Below, one piece after another: positions 7,635-17,126 of a stretch of 64,000 nt of DNA. The position numbers and the translations under genes were made by a program. Positions within the stretch are counted from its first letter, which is position 1; every line of letters starts with the position of its first letter. Source of the stretch: Hydrogenobacter thermophilus TK-6 (lineage in GTDB: Bacteria; Aquificota; Aquificia; Aquificales; Aquificaceae); assembly GCF_000010785.1 (NCBI RefSeq), contig NC_013799.1, forward strand, positions 1,054,001 through 1,118,000, in the 5' to 3' direction. The notes under the pieces were generated by a model, which saw only the letters and a list, made by a program, of their open reading frames with translations, had not been told where the DNA came from and ran no database searches.

Positions 7635-9954
7635 AAAGGTGCTTTTGTCTTCTGCCATCTTTGTGTCTTTATCCTTTGGTCAGGTTATACAGAAGGTGGA
7701 AATAATGGGGGCTAAGTATGTGCCTGACGAAGTTATAAAGGCTCTCATAAAAGCAAGGGAAGGTCTAACTTACACACCCGACCTGGTGAGAGAGGACATA
7801 AGGAGGTTATACAGGACCGGCTTCTTTGACAGGGTGGAGGTTTACGAGGAGAGGAAAGATGGTGGGGTAATCCTCTACTACGATGTTGTGGACCTTCCCA
7901 TCATATACAAGATAGAGTTTACGGGCAACAGAAAGATAAAGTCTGAAGACTTGGAGAAGAAAATAGGCATAGAGACTGAGGTAGGCAAAATTGATGTGGA
8001 AGAGCTTACAAAGGGCTATACCTCCTCTCCTGCTATAGAGGAGAAGGTGGAGATCCAAAGAAAGCTCAAATTGGGAAGAGTGCTAAGCAGGGAGGAGATG
8101 GAATACATAAAGAGAAAAATTGTTGAAGCTTATGCCAAAGAAGGTTATCCTAATGTAAAGGTTGACTACGAGCTTGTTCCCAAAAAGGGAGCTTCCAAGA
8201 TCGTTTACCATATCTTTGAGGGAAGTCCCGAGTATGTATCATCAATACATTTCAAAGGCAATAAAACCTTCCGAGCTGGTAAACTCCTTGACCACATGGA
8301 GACAAAACCGCCAAGCCTTCTGGCTCTCAGACTCCGTCCACCTTTCAGCGAAGATGTTTTGAAGGATGATATGACAAGACTTAGGGATTTTTACGTGTCA
8401 GAGGGCTTTCTTGATGCAAAGGTGTCCTATAAGATAGAAAAAAAAGATGCCAAGTACAGCATAGAGATAGACATAGATGAAGGCAAGAGGTACAAATTAG
8501 AGAGCCTGAAAATAGAAGGCAATACGCTTTTCTCTTACGACGAACTTGTTGGAGCATTCTTAAAGAAAAACAAAGGTGGATACTATAGGGAGGAGGTGAT
8601 AGACCAAATCATCAGCAACATAAAGAGGCAGTATTCTACCATAGGCTTTTTAAATGTTTCTGTAGTTAAGGATGAAAAAATAGACAGTGAAGGGAAGAAG
8701 GTAAGCCTGACTCTTAAAGTGAACGAAGGAGAGCCTGTTTACATAGACAGGGTGCAAGTAAGGGGAAATTATGAGTCACGCGATTATGTGATAAGAAGGG
8801 AGATGAGGGTTCAAGAAGGGGAGCTTGCCAACGAAAGAGAGATAGAGCGTTCAAGAACAAGGATATTCAACCTTGGTTATTACGAAGATGTATCTATAGA
8901 ACCTCTGCCGTCGGAGGGCAGAAGGTGGGACTTGGAGGTGAAAGTCAGGGAGAGATTTACCGGTCAGTTTTCTGTAGGTTTGGGCTACAACCAGGTCACA
9001 AAAGTGGCAGGCTTTGTCTCTGTGAGGAAAGGTAATTTCTTAGGTACGGGTGATATTGCGGGCATATCGGTCTCATATGGAAGCAATTACAAGGATAACT
9101 CTCTCTCTTATACAAAAAAGTGGTTTCTCAACAAACCTATGGACCTTACTGGGTCACTTTACGATAGGCGCATAGATTACACTACCTACACCGTATCCAG
9201 AACAGGGCTTGACTTTATTCTCTCTCGGGAGCTGGCGGAATTCTGGAGAGTAAGCGGTGGCTTTAGCATACAAAGGGTGAGATATTCCAACATATCCTCA
9301 GATGCATCAGCAGCAATAAGGCAGGAAGCTGGGACAAGGCAGTCAAGGAAGCTGCTTTTTGGCATAACAAGGGATACAAGAGACAACTACCTGTTTCCAA
9401 CAAAGGGAGCTCTCACAGAGCTTAGCTATTCAGTGGCGGTTCCTGTTTTGGGAGGTACAGAAAGATTTAACAAAGTAACCTTATCCCACCAGATGTTTAT
9501 GAAAGATACGCTCTTTGATACAGGGCTTATCTTATCCTTGAAGGGTGTAGTGGGAATGGCAGAGCCTTACGGTGGGAAAACCGTTCCCCTTGATGAGAGG
9601 TTCTTCGTGGGTGGTGATTTTACCATAAGGGGTTATAAATACGGTTATGCGGGACCTCTTGATCCCAATACTAATGACCCCATAGGCGCGAGCAGGGAGC
9701 TTATACTTTCCGCTGAGCTTAACTACCCAATATACAAGAATATTCTTTATGGCGCTGTTTTTTACGATACTGGCTTGGGTGCCAACAGCTGGAAGGACTT
9801 CAAACCCCAAAACTTCCGTGAAGGTTTTGGTGTAGGTATAAGGTTCATAACTCCCTTTGCTCCTATAAAGCTTGATTGGGCTTTCAAGACTAAAAAGGTA
9901 CCAGGCGATACCTCAAGAAGCAAGCTCCACTTTGTGCTGGGGGTATTTTTCTGA
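7618..9954 (+). CDS. bamA: BamA, outer membrane protein assembly factor (Omp85)
   Basis: This 778-residue protein starts with a signal peptide (Lys residues, a hydrophobic core, SFGQ cleavage region). It continues with several POTRA repeats (for example VEIMGAKYVPDE, IEFTGNRKI, IHFKGNKTF, LKIEGNTLF and VQVRGNYES) and a 16-strand-type barrel containing RGYKYGYAGP, the conserved R-G-Y/F motif on strand 15-16. The terminal residue is Phe, as usual for outer membrane proteins. BamA inserts beta-barrels into the outer membrane, so the cell has an LPS-type envelope. Five POTRA units can be counted roughly. It overlaps purM and abuts thiD. Confidence 0.96.
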   Translation: MSCLFKKVLLSSAIFVSLSFGQVIQKVEIMGAKYVPDEVIKALIKAREGLTYTPDLVREDIRRLYRTGFFDRVEVYEERKDGGVILYYDVVDLPIIYKIEFTGNRKIKSEDLEKKIGIETEVGKIDVEELTKGYTSSPAIEEKVEIQRKLKLGRVLSREEMEYIKRKIVEAYAKEGYPNVKVDYELVPKKGASKIVYHIFEGSPEYVSSIHFKGNKTFRAGKLLDHMETKPPSLLALRLRPPFSEDVLKDDMTRLRDFYVSEGFLDAKVSYKIEKKDAKYSIEIDIDEGKRYKLESLKIEGNTLFSYDELVGAFLKKNKGGYYREEVIDQIISNIKRQYSTIGFLNVSVVKDEKIDSEGKKVSLTLKVNEGEPVYIDRVQVRGNYESRDYVIRREMRVQEGELANEREIERSRTRIFNLGYYEDVSIEPLPSEGRRWDLEVKVRERFTGQFSVGLGYNQVTKVAGFVSVRKGNFLGTGDIAGISVSYGSNYKDNSLSYTKKWFLNKPMDLTGSLYDRRIDYTTYTVSRTGLDFILSRELAEFWRVSGGFSIQRVRYSNISSDASAAIRQEAGTRQSRKLLFGITRDTRDNYLFPTKGALTELSYSVAVPVLGGTERFNKVTLSHQMFMKDTLFDTGLILSLKGVVGMAEPYGGKTVPLDERFFVGGDFTIRGYKYGYAGPLDPNTNDPIGASRELILSAELNYPIYKNILYGAVFYDTGLGANSWKDFKPQNFREGFGVGIRFITPFAPIKLDWAFKTKKVPGDTSRSKLHFVLGVFF

Positions 9955-10748
9955 TGATACCGAGAGCTTTAACCATTGCAGGCTCTGATAGTGGTGGTGG
10001 TGCTGGTATTCAGGGGGATCTCAAGACTTTTACCGCTTTAGGTGTTTATGGTATGAGCGCCATAACATCCATAACTGTTCAAAACACCATCGGTGTCTTT
10101 GGAGTTTACGACCTTCCACCCGATGCCGTTTACAGTCAGATAAAGGTGGTGGTTGAGGATATAGGAGTTGATGCGGTAAAGACAGGTATGCTATCCTCTG
10201 AAGATATAGTAAAGGCTGTAGCAGAGGCTGTAAGAGAGTTTCGTCTAAGAAACCTGGTGGTGGACCCTGTGATGAGGGCAAAGTCAGGGGACCCGCTTCT
10301 AAAAGAGTCTGCAAGGAAGGCTCTCATGGAAGAGCTTTTACCTTTAGCTTTGATAGTAACACCTAACCTTCCGGAAGCTCAGGAGATGTGTGGGTTTAAG
10401 ATAAACAGCTTGAAAGACATGGAGGAGGCGTGCCGAGTAATACACTCCTTGGGACCCAAGTATGTGGTGGTCAAAGGTGGACATCTTGAAGGAGATAAAA
10501 AGGTGGATGTGCTGTACGATGGTAAGAGCTTTTACCACTTGGAGGGCAAGCATGTGCTTACCAAGAATACGCACGGCACTGGTTGCACTTTCTCCTCAGC
10601 CATAACAGCCTTTCTGGCAAAGGGTGAGGACCCTATAGAGGCTATAAAAAGAGCAAAGGAGTATGTGCAAGGAGCAATAGAGCATGGTCTTCCTCTGGGG
10701 CACGGACACGGTCCCCTGAACCATATGTGGATGTTTTACAGCTTATAA
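9954..10748 (+). CDS. thiD: ThiD, hydroxymethylpyrimidine/phosphomethylpyrimidine kinase
   Basis: The 264-residue ribokinase-fold protein carries the ThiD motifs AGSDSGGGAGIQGDLKTF, DPVMRAKSGDPLL, TPNLPEAQ and NTHGTGCTFSSA (anion hole and catalytic Asp region). It phosphorylates HMP and HMP-P in thiamine synthesis. Its start codon shares a base with the stop of bamA (TGATG). No other thiamine gene is in the window. Confidence 0.95.
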   Translation: MIPRALTIAGSDSGGGAGIQGDLKTFTALGVYGMSAITSITVQNTIGVFGVYDLPPDAVYSQIKVVVEDIGVDAVKTGMLSSEDIVKAVAEAVREFRLRNLVVDPVMRAKSGDPLLKESARKALMEELLPLALIVTPNLPEAQEMCGFKINSLKDMEEACRVIHSLGPKYVVVKGGHLEGDKKVDVLYDGKSFYHLEGKHVLTKNTHGTGCTFSSAITAFLAKGEDPIEAIKRAKEYVQGAIEHGLPLGHGHGPLNHMWMFYSL

Positions 10749-10755
10749 TGTTATC

Positions 10756-11529
10756 ATGCGCACTGTGGATGTGAGTTCAAAGCCTCTTACTCTCAGGACT
10801 GCAAGAGCTTATGGTAGAATAAGGCTAAAGCCACAGACGCTCAAAGCCATCTTGGAAGGAAAAGTTCCCAAGGGGGATGTGCTTCAGGCAAGCAGATTGG
10901 CAGGCATAATGGGTGCAAAAAACACCTCCCAGCTCTTACCCTTCTGTCATCCTCTGGGCTTTCAGCATGTAGAGGTGGACCTCCAAGTAAGAGAGGACGG
11001 CATAGAAGCCTTTTCCTTCGTAAAAGGCATAGAGAGGACAGGCTACGAGATGGAAGCTCTTACGGCTGTAAGTGTTGCACTGCTTACCATATACGACATG
11101 TGTAAAGGGCTTGACGATGGCATGACCATAGAGGAAATAAAACTCTTGGAAAAGTCCGGTGGTAAGTCCCAGTGGGGTAAAACTCTCAAGGGGAAAAGGG
11201 TATTGGTGCAGGCAGAAGGTGAGGTCTTAGAGCTAATAACCAAACATCTTCAAAAGCTACAGCCAGACCAGATACTAACTCAAAAGAGCCAGAACTACCA
11301 GCTTTTGATATCCACAGAGGAACTAAAGTTAAAGGAGGAGTTTTATGCGCTTGGCACAGTTATAAACCAGACACTTTTTAGCTTGTTTCCCTCCAGTGTA
11401 AGAAAAGGTGTAATCATAGGCAAAGACCAAGATGGAAAAACTTGTGTTTACATTGAACCTTCAAAGGAGGTTGTGTTGGCATTTTTTGAAAACTTTGGAC
11501 ACCTGTTGGGAACTTGGGTAGATGAGTAG
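10756..11529 (+). CDS. moaC: MoaC, cyclic pyranopterin monophosphate synthase, with an extra C-terminal domain
   Basis: Residues 1 to about 140 are MoaC, with LLPFCHPLGF (catalytic His), GYEMEALTAVSVALLTIYDM and CKGLD (catalytic Asp and Lys). MoaC forms cyclic pyranopterin monophosphate in molybdopterin synthesis together with MoaA. The protein is 257 residues, about 100 longer than MoaC alone. The extension beginning near KGKRVLVQAEG looks like a shortened, degenerate MoaB/MogA-type domain, but typical MoaB motifs are not clear. A TATAAT box at 10744-10749 lies 6 nt before the ATG and overlaps the thiD stop. moaA and moaE lie at 23.1-24.6 kb. Confidence 0.92.
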   Translation: MRTVDVSSKPLTLRTARAYGRIRLKPQTLKAILEGKVPKGDVLQASRLAGIMGAKNTSQLLPFCHPLGFQHVEVDLQVREDGIEAFSFVKGIERTGYEMEALTAVSVALLTIYDMCKGLDDGMTIEEIKLLEKSGGKSQWGKTLKGKRVLVQAEGEVLELITKHLQKLQPDQILTQKSQNYQLLISTEELKLKEEFYALGTVINQTLFSLFPSSVRKGVIIGKDQDGKTCVYIEPSKEVVLAFFENFGHLLGTWVDE

Positions 11530-12535
11530 CATCTATGACTGGCTTTTGTTAAAAGCTGTAAAAGGATTAGGAGAGAAGAGTATAAAGAAGCTATACGCTG
11601 TGTACAAAGACCCCTCTCTTATCTTAGAAGCCAGCGTAGAGGAGCTCAAGGCTTTAATAGGAAGAGAAAAAGCGGAAAGACTAAAAAGAAAGGAGCTTTC
11701 CTTTGACCCTCAAAAGGTACTTTACAGAGTAGAAAGAGAAGGCATAAGCACTCTCACCCTCTCAGACGGAAGTTATCCGGACCTGCTGAGACAAATAGAA
11801 GACCCTCCACCAGTGCTATTTTACAGAGGTGAGGTAAAGTCTAAGCCCCTTGTGGCAGTGATAGGCACAAGAAGACCTGATTATTACAGTGTCAGCTTTA
11901 CCAAGCATGTGGTAAAACAGCTTATAGAGCTCTCTTTTGGAGTTGTCTCGGGTGGAGCAAGAGGAATAGATTTTCTTTCCCACAGCTACTCTGTTGAGCT
12001 GGGTGGATACACGGTATGCGTGCTTGGTATGGGGATTTTGCAAGTACCTTCTCATCTTGAGAGCTTGGTAGCAAAGGGTGGCACCTTGCTATCAGAGTTT
12101 CTTCCTGATGAAGAGCCAAATGCTTTTACTTTTCCAAGAAGGAACAGAATCATAAGCGGTCTTTCCCGTATGGTTTTTATACTGGAGGCGGGTATAAATA
12201 GTGGTGCACTCATCACTGCAGAGTATGCTCACAAGCAAGGAAGAGAAGTTTATGTCCACATAGGTGTGGGAAAAAGCCAGAGGTGGGACGGATGCGTAAA
12301 GCTTCTTAACGAAGGTAAGGCAAAGTTCTTCAGAGATGTAAAAGATGTTTTGGGAGGGTTTTCTCTTCAAGAGGCTCAGGAAGACTTTCTGCTTAACTTA
12401 CTGACGACTCCTAAGACCTTTGATGAACTTGCTATCCTTTCTGGACTTGATGCGAAAGAGCTCACCGCTAAGCTCACAGAGTATGAACTTCTGGGTAAGC
12501 TCAGAAGAATAGGTGCTTATTACAGACTTGCTTAA
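11522..12535 (+). CDS. dprA: DprA/Smf, DNA-processing protein
   Basis: The 337-residue protein has an N-terminal helical (HhH-like) region, then the Rossmann-like DprA core: VIGTRRPDYYS, VVSGGARGIDFLSH, VCVLGMGI, FPRRNRIISGLS and EAGINSGALITAEYA. A short winged-helix tail (about 285-337) follows. DprA loads RecA onto incoming single-stranded DNA in natural transformation. Together with the PilC/GspF gene on the other strand it hints at competence, though both families have other uses. It overlaps moaC by 8 bases and the end of the GNAT gene by 4 bases. Confidence 0.94.
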   Translation: MSSIYDWLLLKAVKGLGEKSIKKLYAVYKDPSLILEASVEELKALIGREKAERLKRKELSFDPQKVLYRVEREGISTLTLSDGSYPDLLRQIEDPPPVLFYRGEVKSKPLVAVIGTRRPDYYSVSFTKHVVKQLIELSFGVVSGGARGIDFLSHSYSVELGGYTVCVLGMGILQVPSHLESLVAKGGTLLSEFLPDEEPNAFTFPRRNRIISGLSRMVFILEAGINSGALITAEYAHKQGREVYVHIGVGKSQRWDGCVKLLNEGKAKFFRDVKDVLGGFSLQEAQEDFLLNLLTTPKTFDELAILSGLDAKELTAKLTEYELLGKLRRIGAYYRLA

Positions 12536-13440
12536 GTGTCCTCATCGCCCAGCATGTAAAAAAACTTACCCTTTATCTCCTCCGCTCTTGGTCCTGTGAG
12601 CCTATTAGCTACAAGGTAGGTCTCACTTGGTAGCTCCTCAAAGCTCACATGCTTTAACAGCTTTACTGCCCACGGTGGCATCTTGACAAAAAAAGCACCC
12701 ACCTGCTTGGAAAGTGCCGAAAGAGCCCTGCCCATGTACTTTAGCTTTCCCACATAATCGTACAGTTTGGGTGGGTCTGTGTCTGTCCTCAAAAGGAGGA
12801 GAGCCTTTGGAGTAAAGAGGGAGCCATACATGAAAAAAGAGAATTTAGCATCAGGCATGGAAGAGCGCCACTCCAAGACAGCCCTATCTCTAACATTTAA
12901 GATAAGGTCATTTCTCTTCATCTTGTTCCACAGAAAGCTTGCCAAAGAAGGGTCTTTTACCTGTTCTAACCTTTCGTAAAACTTTCTACTTCCCTGCTTT
13001 ATCACAACTTCCTTGACCTTTTCTACATCCTCATAAAGCCCAAGCTTTATTGCCAACCTTCTCGCCCTTTCCATAGGAAAACCATAGCCAAAGTATATTT
13101 TTCTTTCTCCCTCTATTGGAGCATGGTGAAGTATGTACTCTTTAGCAAGCCTGTAAAAGATGTTTTCCTTTCTAAAGATAGCTCTGTAGTTGGGATGTAC
13201 CATGCTGTCTGATATAACCGCGGAGATAACTTCCCTTCCCAAGTAAAAGCATCTTCTTGGGATAGCACCGTAGTGAGCGATTATTCTTCCCTCGTGCTCT
13301 ACCACATAAACCATGGTTCCCAAGCGGTGCGCCTTGTACTTCCAGTGCCAAAGCTCTCTGCTCATCTCTTTGCCAAATACTAATCTAAAGAGTTCCCTTA
13401 TACCGTCTTCATCACCCTCCCTGTAAGGCCTTATTTCCAT
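12532..13440 (-). CDS. GNAT-family N-acetyltransferase
   Basis: The first about 150 residues fit a GNAT fold (IRPYREGDEDGIRELF, WHWKYKAHR, MVYVVEHEGRIIAHYG, DSMVHPNYR); the C-terminal half resembles the second domain of larger GNAT proteins (GYGFPMERARRLAIKLG). The substrate cannot be told from sequence. The start ATG overlaps the PilC/GspF stop (TGATG), so the two are translationally coupled. Confidence 0.75.
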   Translation of the reverse strand: MEIRPYREGDEDGIRELFRLVFGKEMSRELWHWKYKAHRLGTMVYVVEHEGRIIAHYGAIPRRCFYLGREVISAVISDSMVHPNYRAIFRKENIFYRLAKEYILHHAPIEGERKIYFGYGFPMERARRLAIKLGLYEDVEKVKEVVIKQGSRKFYERLEQVKDPSLASFLWNKMKRNDLILNVRDRAVLEWRSSMPDAKFSFFMYGSLFTPKALLLLRTDTDPPKLYDYVGKLKYMGRALSALSKQVGAFFVKMPPWAVKLLKHVSFEELPSETYLVANRLTGPRAEEIKGKFFYMLGDEDT

Positions 13441-14606
13441 CAGAGCCCCTCCGAAAGACTAAATACAGCCAGAATCATGGAAAAGACTATAATGCCCACT
13501 ATAAGACCCATGAAAAGAATTATTGCAGGCTCAAGGAGGCTCACAAACCTCTTTACTGATGTTTTAAACTCTTCGTTGTAGGTGGTATAAATCTGATAGA
13601 AGGCTCCTGCCAGCTCCCCAGTTTGCTCTCCCACAGCAACCATTTCTGTTACCATGTCTGGAAATAGCTGATGAGACTTCATAGCTTTTGAAAGAGATGA
13701 GCCTTTGACCACATCGTTTCTCACAGCTCTTATGGCATCCTTCATCCTGAGGGTAATAGGCACATTACCGGCCAGGTCCAGGGCGTGGTTGAGAGTTACC
13801 CCTCCCTTAATAAGCGTGTAAAGGGTTTGGAAAGTTCTTATTAGCTCCGTGTTTAAAAGGAGTTTTCCTAAAAGCGGTAGCTTATAAAGAAAGCTCTCCA
13901 GCTTCAGTCTTTGGTGCCTTTTTCTGAGGGCATACCTTAAGTAAACAAAGAGGAGCAGAAGAACCACAAGCGCACCCACTATGAGGTAGTTTATAATGTC
14001 CGTCAAAAAAAACATGGCTCTTGTCAGTAATGGGAGTTTTACATCCGTACTTTGAAACACCAGCCTGAACTTGGGAACTACATATGAAGAAATGATGAGC
14101 AGTGAAAATAGGGAAACGCCAAAAACAAAGGAGGGATAAAGCATAGCGGTTATTATGCTACTCTTTAATTCATTCTCTTCCTTTATAAAGTCCAGTATGA
14201 GACTTAGCGTCTCTTCTAAGCTACCACTCTCCTCTGCGGACCTTATCATCTGCACATAAAAGTCGGGAAAGAGGTTAGAAAGGCGCAGAGCCATGCTGAG
14301 TGTACTTCCTGACCTTATCTCTTCGTAAACTTTTAAGAGCTTTTGGTGATACTTCCTTTCCCTTTCCGCTATAAAGAGGAGAGCCTTATCCACCGTCAGA
14401 CCTGACTTTAAGAGCTGGAGTAGGTTGGATGTAAACCTCTCAAGAAACTTAGTATCTTTGCGGGACTCTTTGAGGCTCACCTCCTTCAGGCTTATCACCT
14501 TAATATTCTGTGCCTTCAGTTTTGATACAGCCTCGGCTTTTGTATCGGCTTCAAGAAGACCTTCCACTAAACTTCCGTTGTAAAGACCTTTGTAAGAAAA
14601 AACCAT
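13440..14606 (-). CDS. Type II secretion / type IV pilus inner membrane platform protein (GspF/PilC family)
   Basis: The 388-residue protein has two T2SF domains (about residues 55-180 and 255-380) and three hydrophobic segments typical of GspF/PilC (near 158-185, 205-230 and 355-385). The duplicated signature FYVQMIRSAEESGSLEETL and LFPDMVTEMVAVGEQTGEL is clear. It anchors the pilus or pseudopilus ATPase in the inner membrane. No ATPase gene is adjacent; the PilT-like gene at 2.5 kb is degenerate. Whether it serves pili, DNA uptake or secretion is open. Confidence 0.9.
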   Translation of the reverse strand: MVFSYKGLYNGSLVEGLLEADTKAEAVSKLKAQNIKVISLKEVSLKESRKDTKFLERFTSNLLQLLKSGLTVDKALLFIAERERKYHQKLLKVYEEIRSGSTLSMALRLSNLFPDFYVQMIRSAEESGSLEETLSLILDFIKEENELKSSIITAMLYPSFVFGVSLFSLLIISSYVVPKFRLVFQSTDVKLPLLTRAMFFLTDIINYLIVGALVVLLLLFVYLRYALRKRHQRLKLESFLYKLPLLGKLLLNTELIRTFQTLYTLIKGGVTLNHALDLAGNVPITLRMKDAIRAVRNDVVKGSSLSKAMKSHQLFPDMVTEMVAVGEQTGELAGAFYQIYTTYNEEFKTSVKRFVSLLEPAIILFMGLIVGIIVFSMILAVFSLSEGL

Positions 14607-14650
14607 GCTTTCAGAATATATTATAGCTCAGAGGAAGTAAATTAATTCTT

Positions 14651-15676
14651 ATGGAAAGCCTTGCTTGGATGAGTGAGAAAAGGAATGGTAAAGTGCTGTG
14701 TAAAGCCTGTCATCAAAGGTGCCTTTTGAAGGAAGGTGAATATGGAAAGTGTGGCGTGAGAGTAAACAAGGATGGTGAGCTTTTATTGACAGTTTATGCA
14801 AAAGTAGCATCCTACAACATAGACCCCGTGGAGAAAAAGCCCCTTTACCACTTTCTTCCTGGCACCTACACCCTTTCTATAGGAACAGTAGGATGCAACT
14901 TCTCGTGCCTTTTTTGCCAAAATTGGGAGATATCGCAGTATCCACAAACGCACAACTACAAAACCTTTGGTGAAGATCTATCACCTGAGGAGATAGTAAG
15001 AATGGCAAAAACATACAAAACACCCTCCATATCCTATACCTACAACGAACCTGTCATATTCTTTGAGTTTGCCTTTGATATCATGAAGATGGCTTACAGC
15101 GAAGGAATAAAAAACATCTTCGTTACGAGCGGGTACGAAACGGAGGAGGTAATTGATGCATCCCTCCCTTACCTTTCCGCAATGAATGTGGACCTAAAAT
15201 CCTTCTCAGACAAGTTTTATAGAGAGGTATGTGGGGCAAGGTTAAAGTCAGTTTTAAAAACTATAGAGTACGCATACAAGAAAGGAATATGGATGGAGAT
15301 AACCACGTTGCTTATACCTGGACTAAACGACTCACCCGAGGAGATAAGAGATATTGCTAGGTTTATAAAGAGTATTTCAGAAAACATACCCTGGCACATC
15401 TCCCGCTTTTTCCCAGCTTACAGGATGACACACATACCACCCACACCAATAAATAAGCTTATAAGGGCTTACGAGATAGGAAAGGAAGAAGGACTGAGTT
15501 ATGTTTATATAGGAAATTATCCTTTGGAGGACCTGGAGTCTACTTTCTGTCCTTCGTGTGGATACAAAGTGATAGAGAGGAGTGGCTATCTGGGTGAAAG
15601 AGTAAAGATGCATCTGAAAGATGGTAAATGTCCCAGCTGTGGAAAAGTTATAGATGGTGTTTTCGGCTCATCTTGA
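14651..15676 (+). CDS. amrS: AmmeMemoRadiSam system radical SAM enzyme (AmrS)
   Basis: This 341-residue radical SAM protein has the cluster motif CNFSCLFCQNW (C-x3-C-x2-C), an N-terminal Cys-containing segment CKACHQRC, and a C-terminal zinc-ribbon pair CPSCGY and CPSCGK. This matches the AmrS/PflA-like family that usually accompanies MEMO and AMMECR1 proteins. Neither partner is in the window. The substrate is not established. It converges with the antiporter gene, overlapping by 9 bases. Confidence 0.88.
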   Translation: MESLAWMSEKRNGKVLCKACHQRCLLKEGEYGKCGVRVNKDGELLLTVYAKVASYNIDPVEKKPLYHFLPGTYTLSIGTVGCNFSCLFCQNWEISQYPQTHNYKTFGEDLSPEEIVRMAKTYKTPSISYTYNEPVIFFEFAFDIMKMAYSEGIKNIFVTSGYETEEVIDASLPYLSAMNVDLKSFSDKFYREVCGARLKSVLKTIEYAYKKGIWMEITTLLIPGLNDSPEEIRDIARFIKSISENIPWHISRFFPAYRMTHIPPTPINKLIRAYEIGKEEGLSYVYIGNYPLEDLESTFCPSCGYKVIERSGYLGERVKMHLKDGKCPSCGKVIDGVFGSS

Positions 15677-16852
15677 TAGGAGTTTGAGGCTAATGGGTGC
15701 CAAAAAGGTAGTTATTGCAACTGCAAATATTACCACCGCATAAGTTAGCTCGTCAAAGAGTTTTGCCTGCCTTCCAAATTCTGCAAATATAAGCCCCACT
15801 TCACCGCGCGGTAGCATGGAAAAACCTATAAGAAGCTTTTCCTTGAGGTTTCCCTTCACGAAAAAACCCGATGCTACTTTACCTGCAATGGCTACAAAAA
15901 TCAGAATGGTGGACATAAGCCAAAACTTACCGGATGTAAAGTCTATAACTTTAAGATTTAGCTCAAGCCCAACATAAACAAAAAAGAGAGGGGTCAGTAC
16001 CCAAACTAAAGGCATGATGGTTTGCTCCACCTTGTGCGCCATCTTCTCGTCAGTTCTTAAAAAGACTGCAAAGGGCAGGGCAAATCTCCTTGAGAGGGCA
16101 AGGCCAGCGGTAAAAGCTCCCAATATCTCTGGAGATCCCACCTGATGAGCCAAGTAAGCAAAGAGGAAGATAACTGCCACAACAGTGGGGGGTATAAAGT
16201 CTTCCGTACCAAGTGCTTTTGACAAGTGCTGTATGATCTTTGCAAGCGCCTGTGCTATTATGGGAGAGAGTATAAAAAAAGTAGCTATATACAGTATAAG
16301 GGTGGTGATGGCTTCAAAGTGCACTACACCTTCTTTTGAAAACTCGTAAAGCGCCGCAAGCAGCACAACTCCAAATATGTCATCAAGCACCGCAGCACCA
16401 AGCACTATCTGAGCAAATCTTTGCTTCATCTTACCCAGGTCTTCCAGCACCTTCACCGTTATGCCTATGCTGGTGGCTGTAAGCGTTCCACCAATAAAGA
16501 GGCTCACAGTCAGAGGAAGTTCAAGAAGATAATACGAAACCGCAACGCCAAAAATCATGGGAAGGGAAGCGCCTACAAAAGCCACTACAAAAGCGGATAT
16601 ACCTACTTCTTTAAGCTTATGTACATCAGCCTCCAAACCAACCTGAAAGAGAAGGAGTATAACTCCTATCTCCGCAAGAAGTCTGAGGATCTGGTTAGGC
16701 TCCACCATGCCCAAAATACTCTGACCCAGCAATACTCCTACGAGTATCTCTCCCAGAACAGAAGGAATACCTATCTTGGAAAAGGTATCACCCACTGTGC
16801 GTGCAAGGAAGAGAATGATGGCAAGGTATAGAAATACAGTGTGTAGCTCCAT
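15668..16852 (-). CDS. CPA2-family cation:proton antiporter (Kef/NapA type)
   Basis: The 394-residue protein is an integral membrane protein with about 12 hydrophobic segments. It has the CPA2 hallmarks GEILVGVLLGQSILG in the second segment, LDDIFGVVLL (the ion-binding D-D/N-D pair) near residue 155, and LPRGEVGLIFAE near 345. It exchanges Na+ or K+ for protons at the inner membrane. It ends after the membrane part, with no TrkA-N domain, as in NapA-like members. The cupin gene is immediately upstream. Confidence 0.9.
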   Translation of the reverse strand: MELHTVFLYLAIILFLARTVGDTFSKIGIPSVLGEILVGVLLGQSILGMVEPNQILRLLAEIGVILLLFQVGLEADVHKLKEVGISAFVVAFVGASLPMIFGVAVSYYLLELPLTVSLFIGGTLTATSIGITVKVLEDLGKMKQRFAQIVLGAAVLDDIFGVVLLAALYEFSKEGVVHFEAITTLILYIATFFILSPIIAQALAKIIQHLSKALGTEDFIPPTVVAVIFLFAYLAHQVGSPEILGAFTAGLALSRRFALPFAVFLRTDEKMAHKVEQTIMPLVWVLTPLFFVYVGLELNLKVIDFTSGKFWLMSTILIFVAIAGKVASGFFVKGNLKEKLLIGFSMLPRGEVGLIFAEFGRQAKLFDELTYAVVIFAVAITTFLAPISLKLLSR

Positions 16853-17125
16853 TTACTTCTTCCTAGTTCCGCAGAGATACTTTACACCTTCCTCTGTCTT
16901 TGCCCAATGGCGCGTGCCGGCTGGCACTTCTAAAATATCTCCAGGCTTGAGATGATAAACCTTTTCTTCTGTGCCTATAGTGATAGAGCCCTCCAGCACC
17001 ATCCTTACTTCATCTTCAGCATGGGTGTGCCATCCGTAGTAGGTGCCAGGAGCATCCTCCCAAAGATAGATATTTTCATAACCGAGCTCCTCCAGTCTCT
17101 TTTTTGCCTGAAGCAAGCTGTTCAT
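16853..17125 (-). CDS. Small cupin-domain protein
   Basis: This single-domain cupin has GWHTHAEDEVRMVLEGSI (the first cupin motif, two His and one Glu) and LKPGDILEVPAGTRHW (the second motif with the third His), so a metal site is likely. Function is unknown. The start at 17125 (MNSLLQAKK) is preferred because the ATG lies one base after the dut stop and the earlier in-frame start would intrude into dut. It sits between dut and the antiporter in one directional run. Confidence 0.8.
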   Translation of the reverse strand: MNSLLQAKKRLEELGYENIYLWEDAPGTYYGWHTHAEDEVRMVLEGSITIGTEEKVYHLKPGDILEVPAGTRHWAKTEEGVKYLCGTRKK

Positions 17126-17126
17126 C

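Noticed and set aside
16421-16831. + strand frame opposite the antiporter gene
   Set aside because: Antisense to conserved transmembrane sequence; composition is that of a complement of hydrophobic codons.
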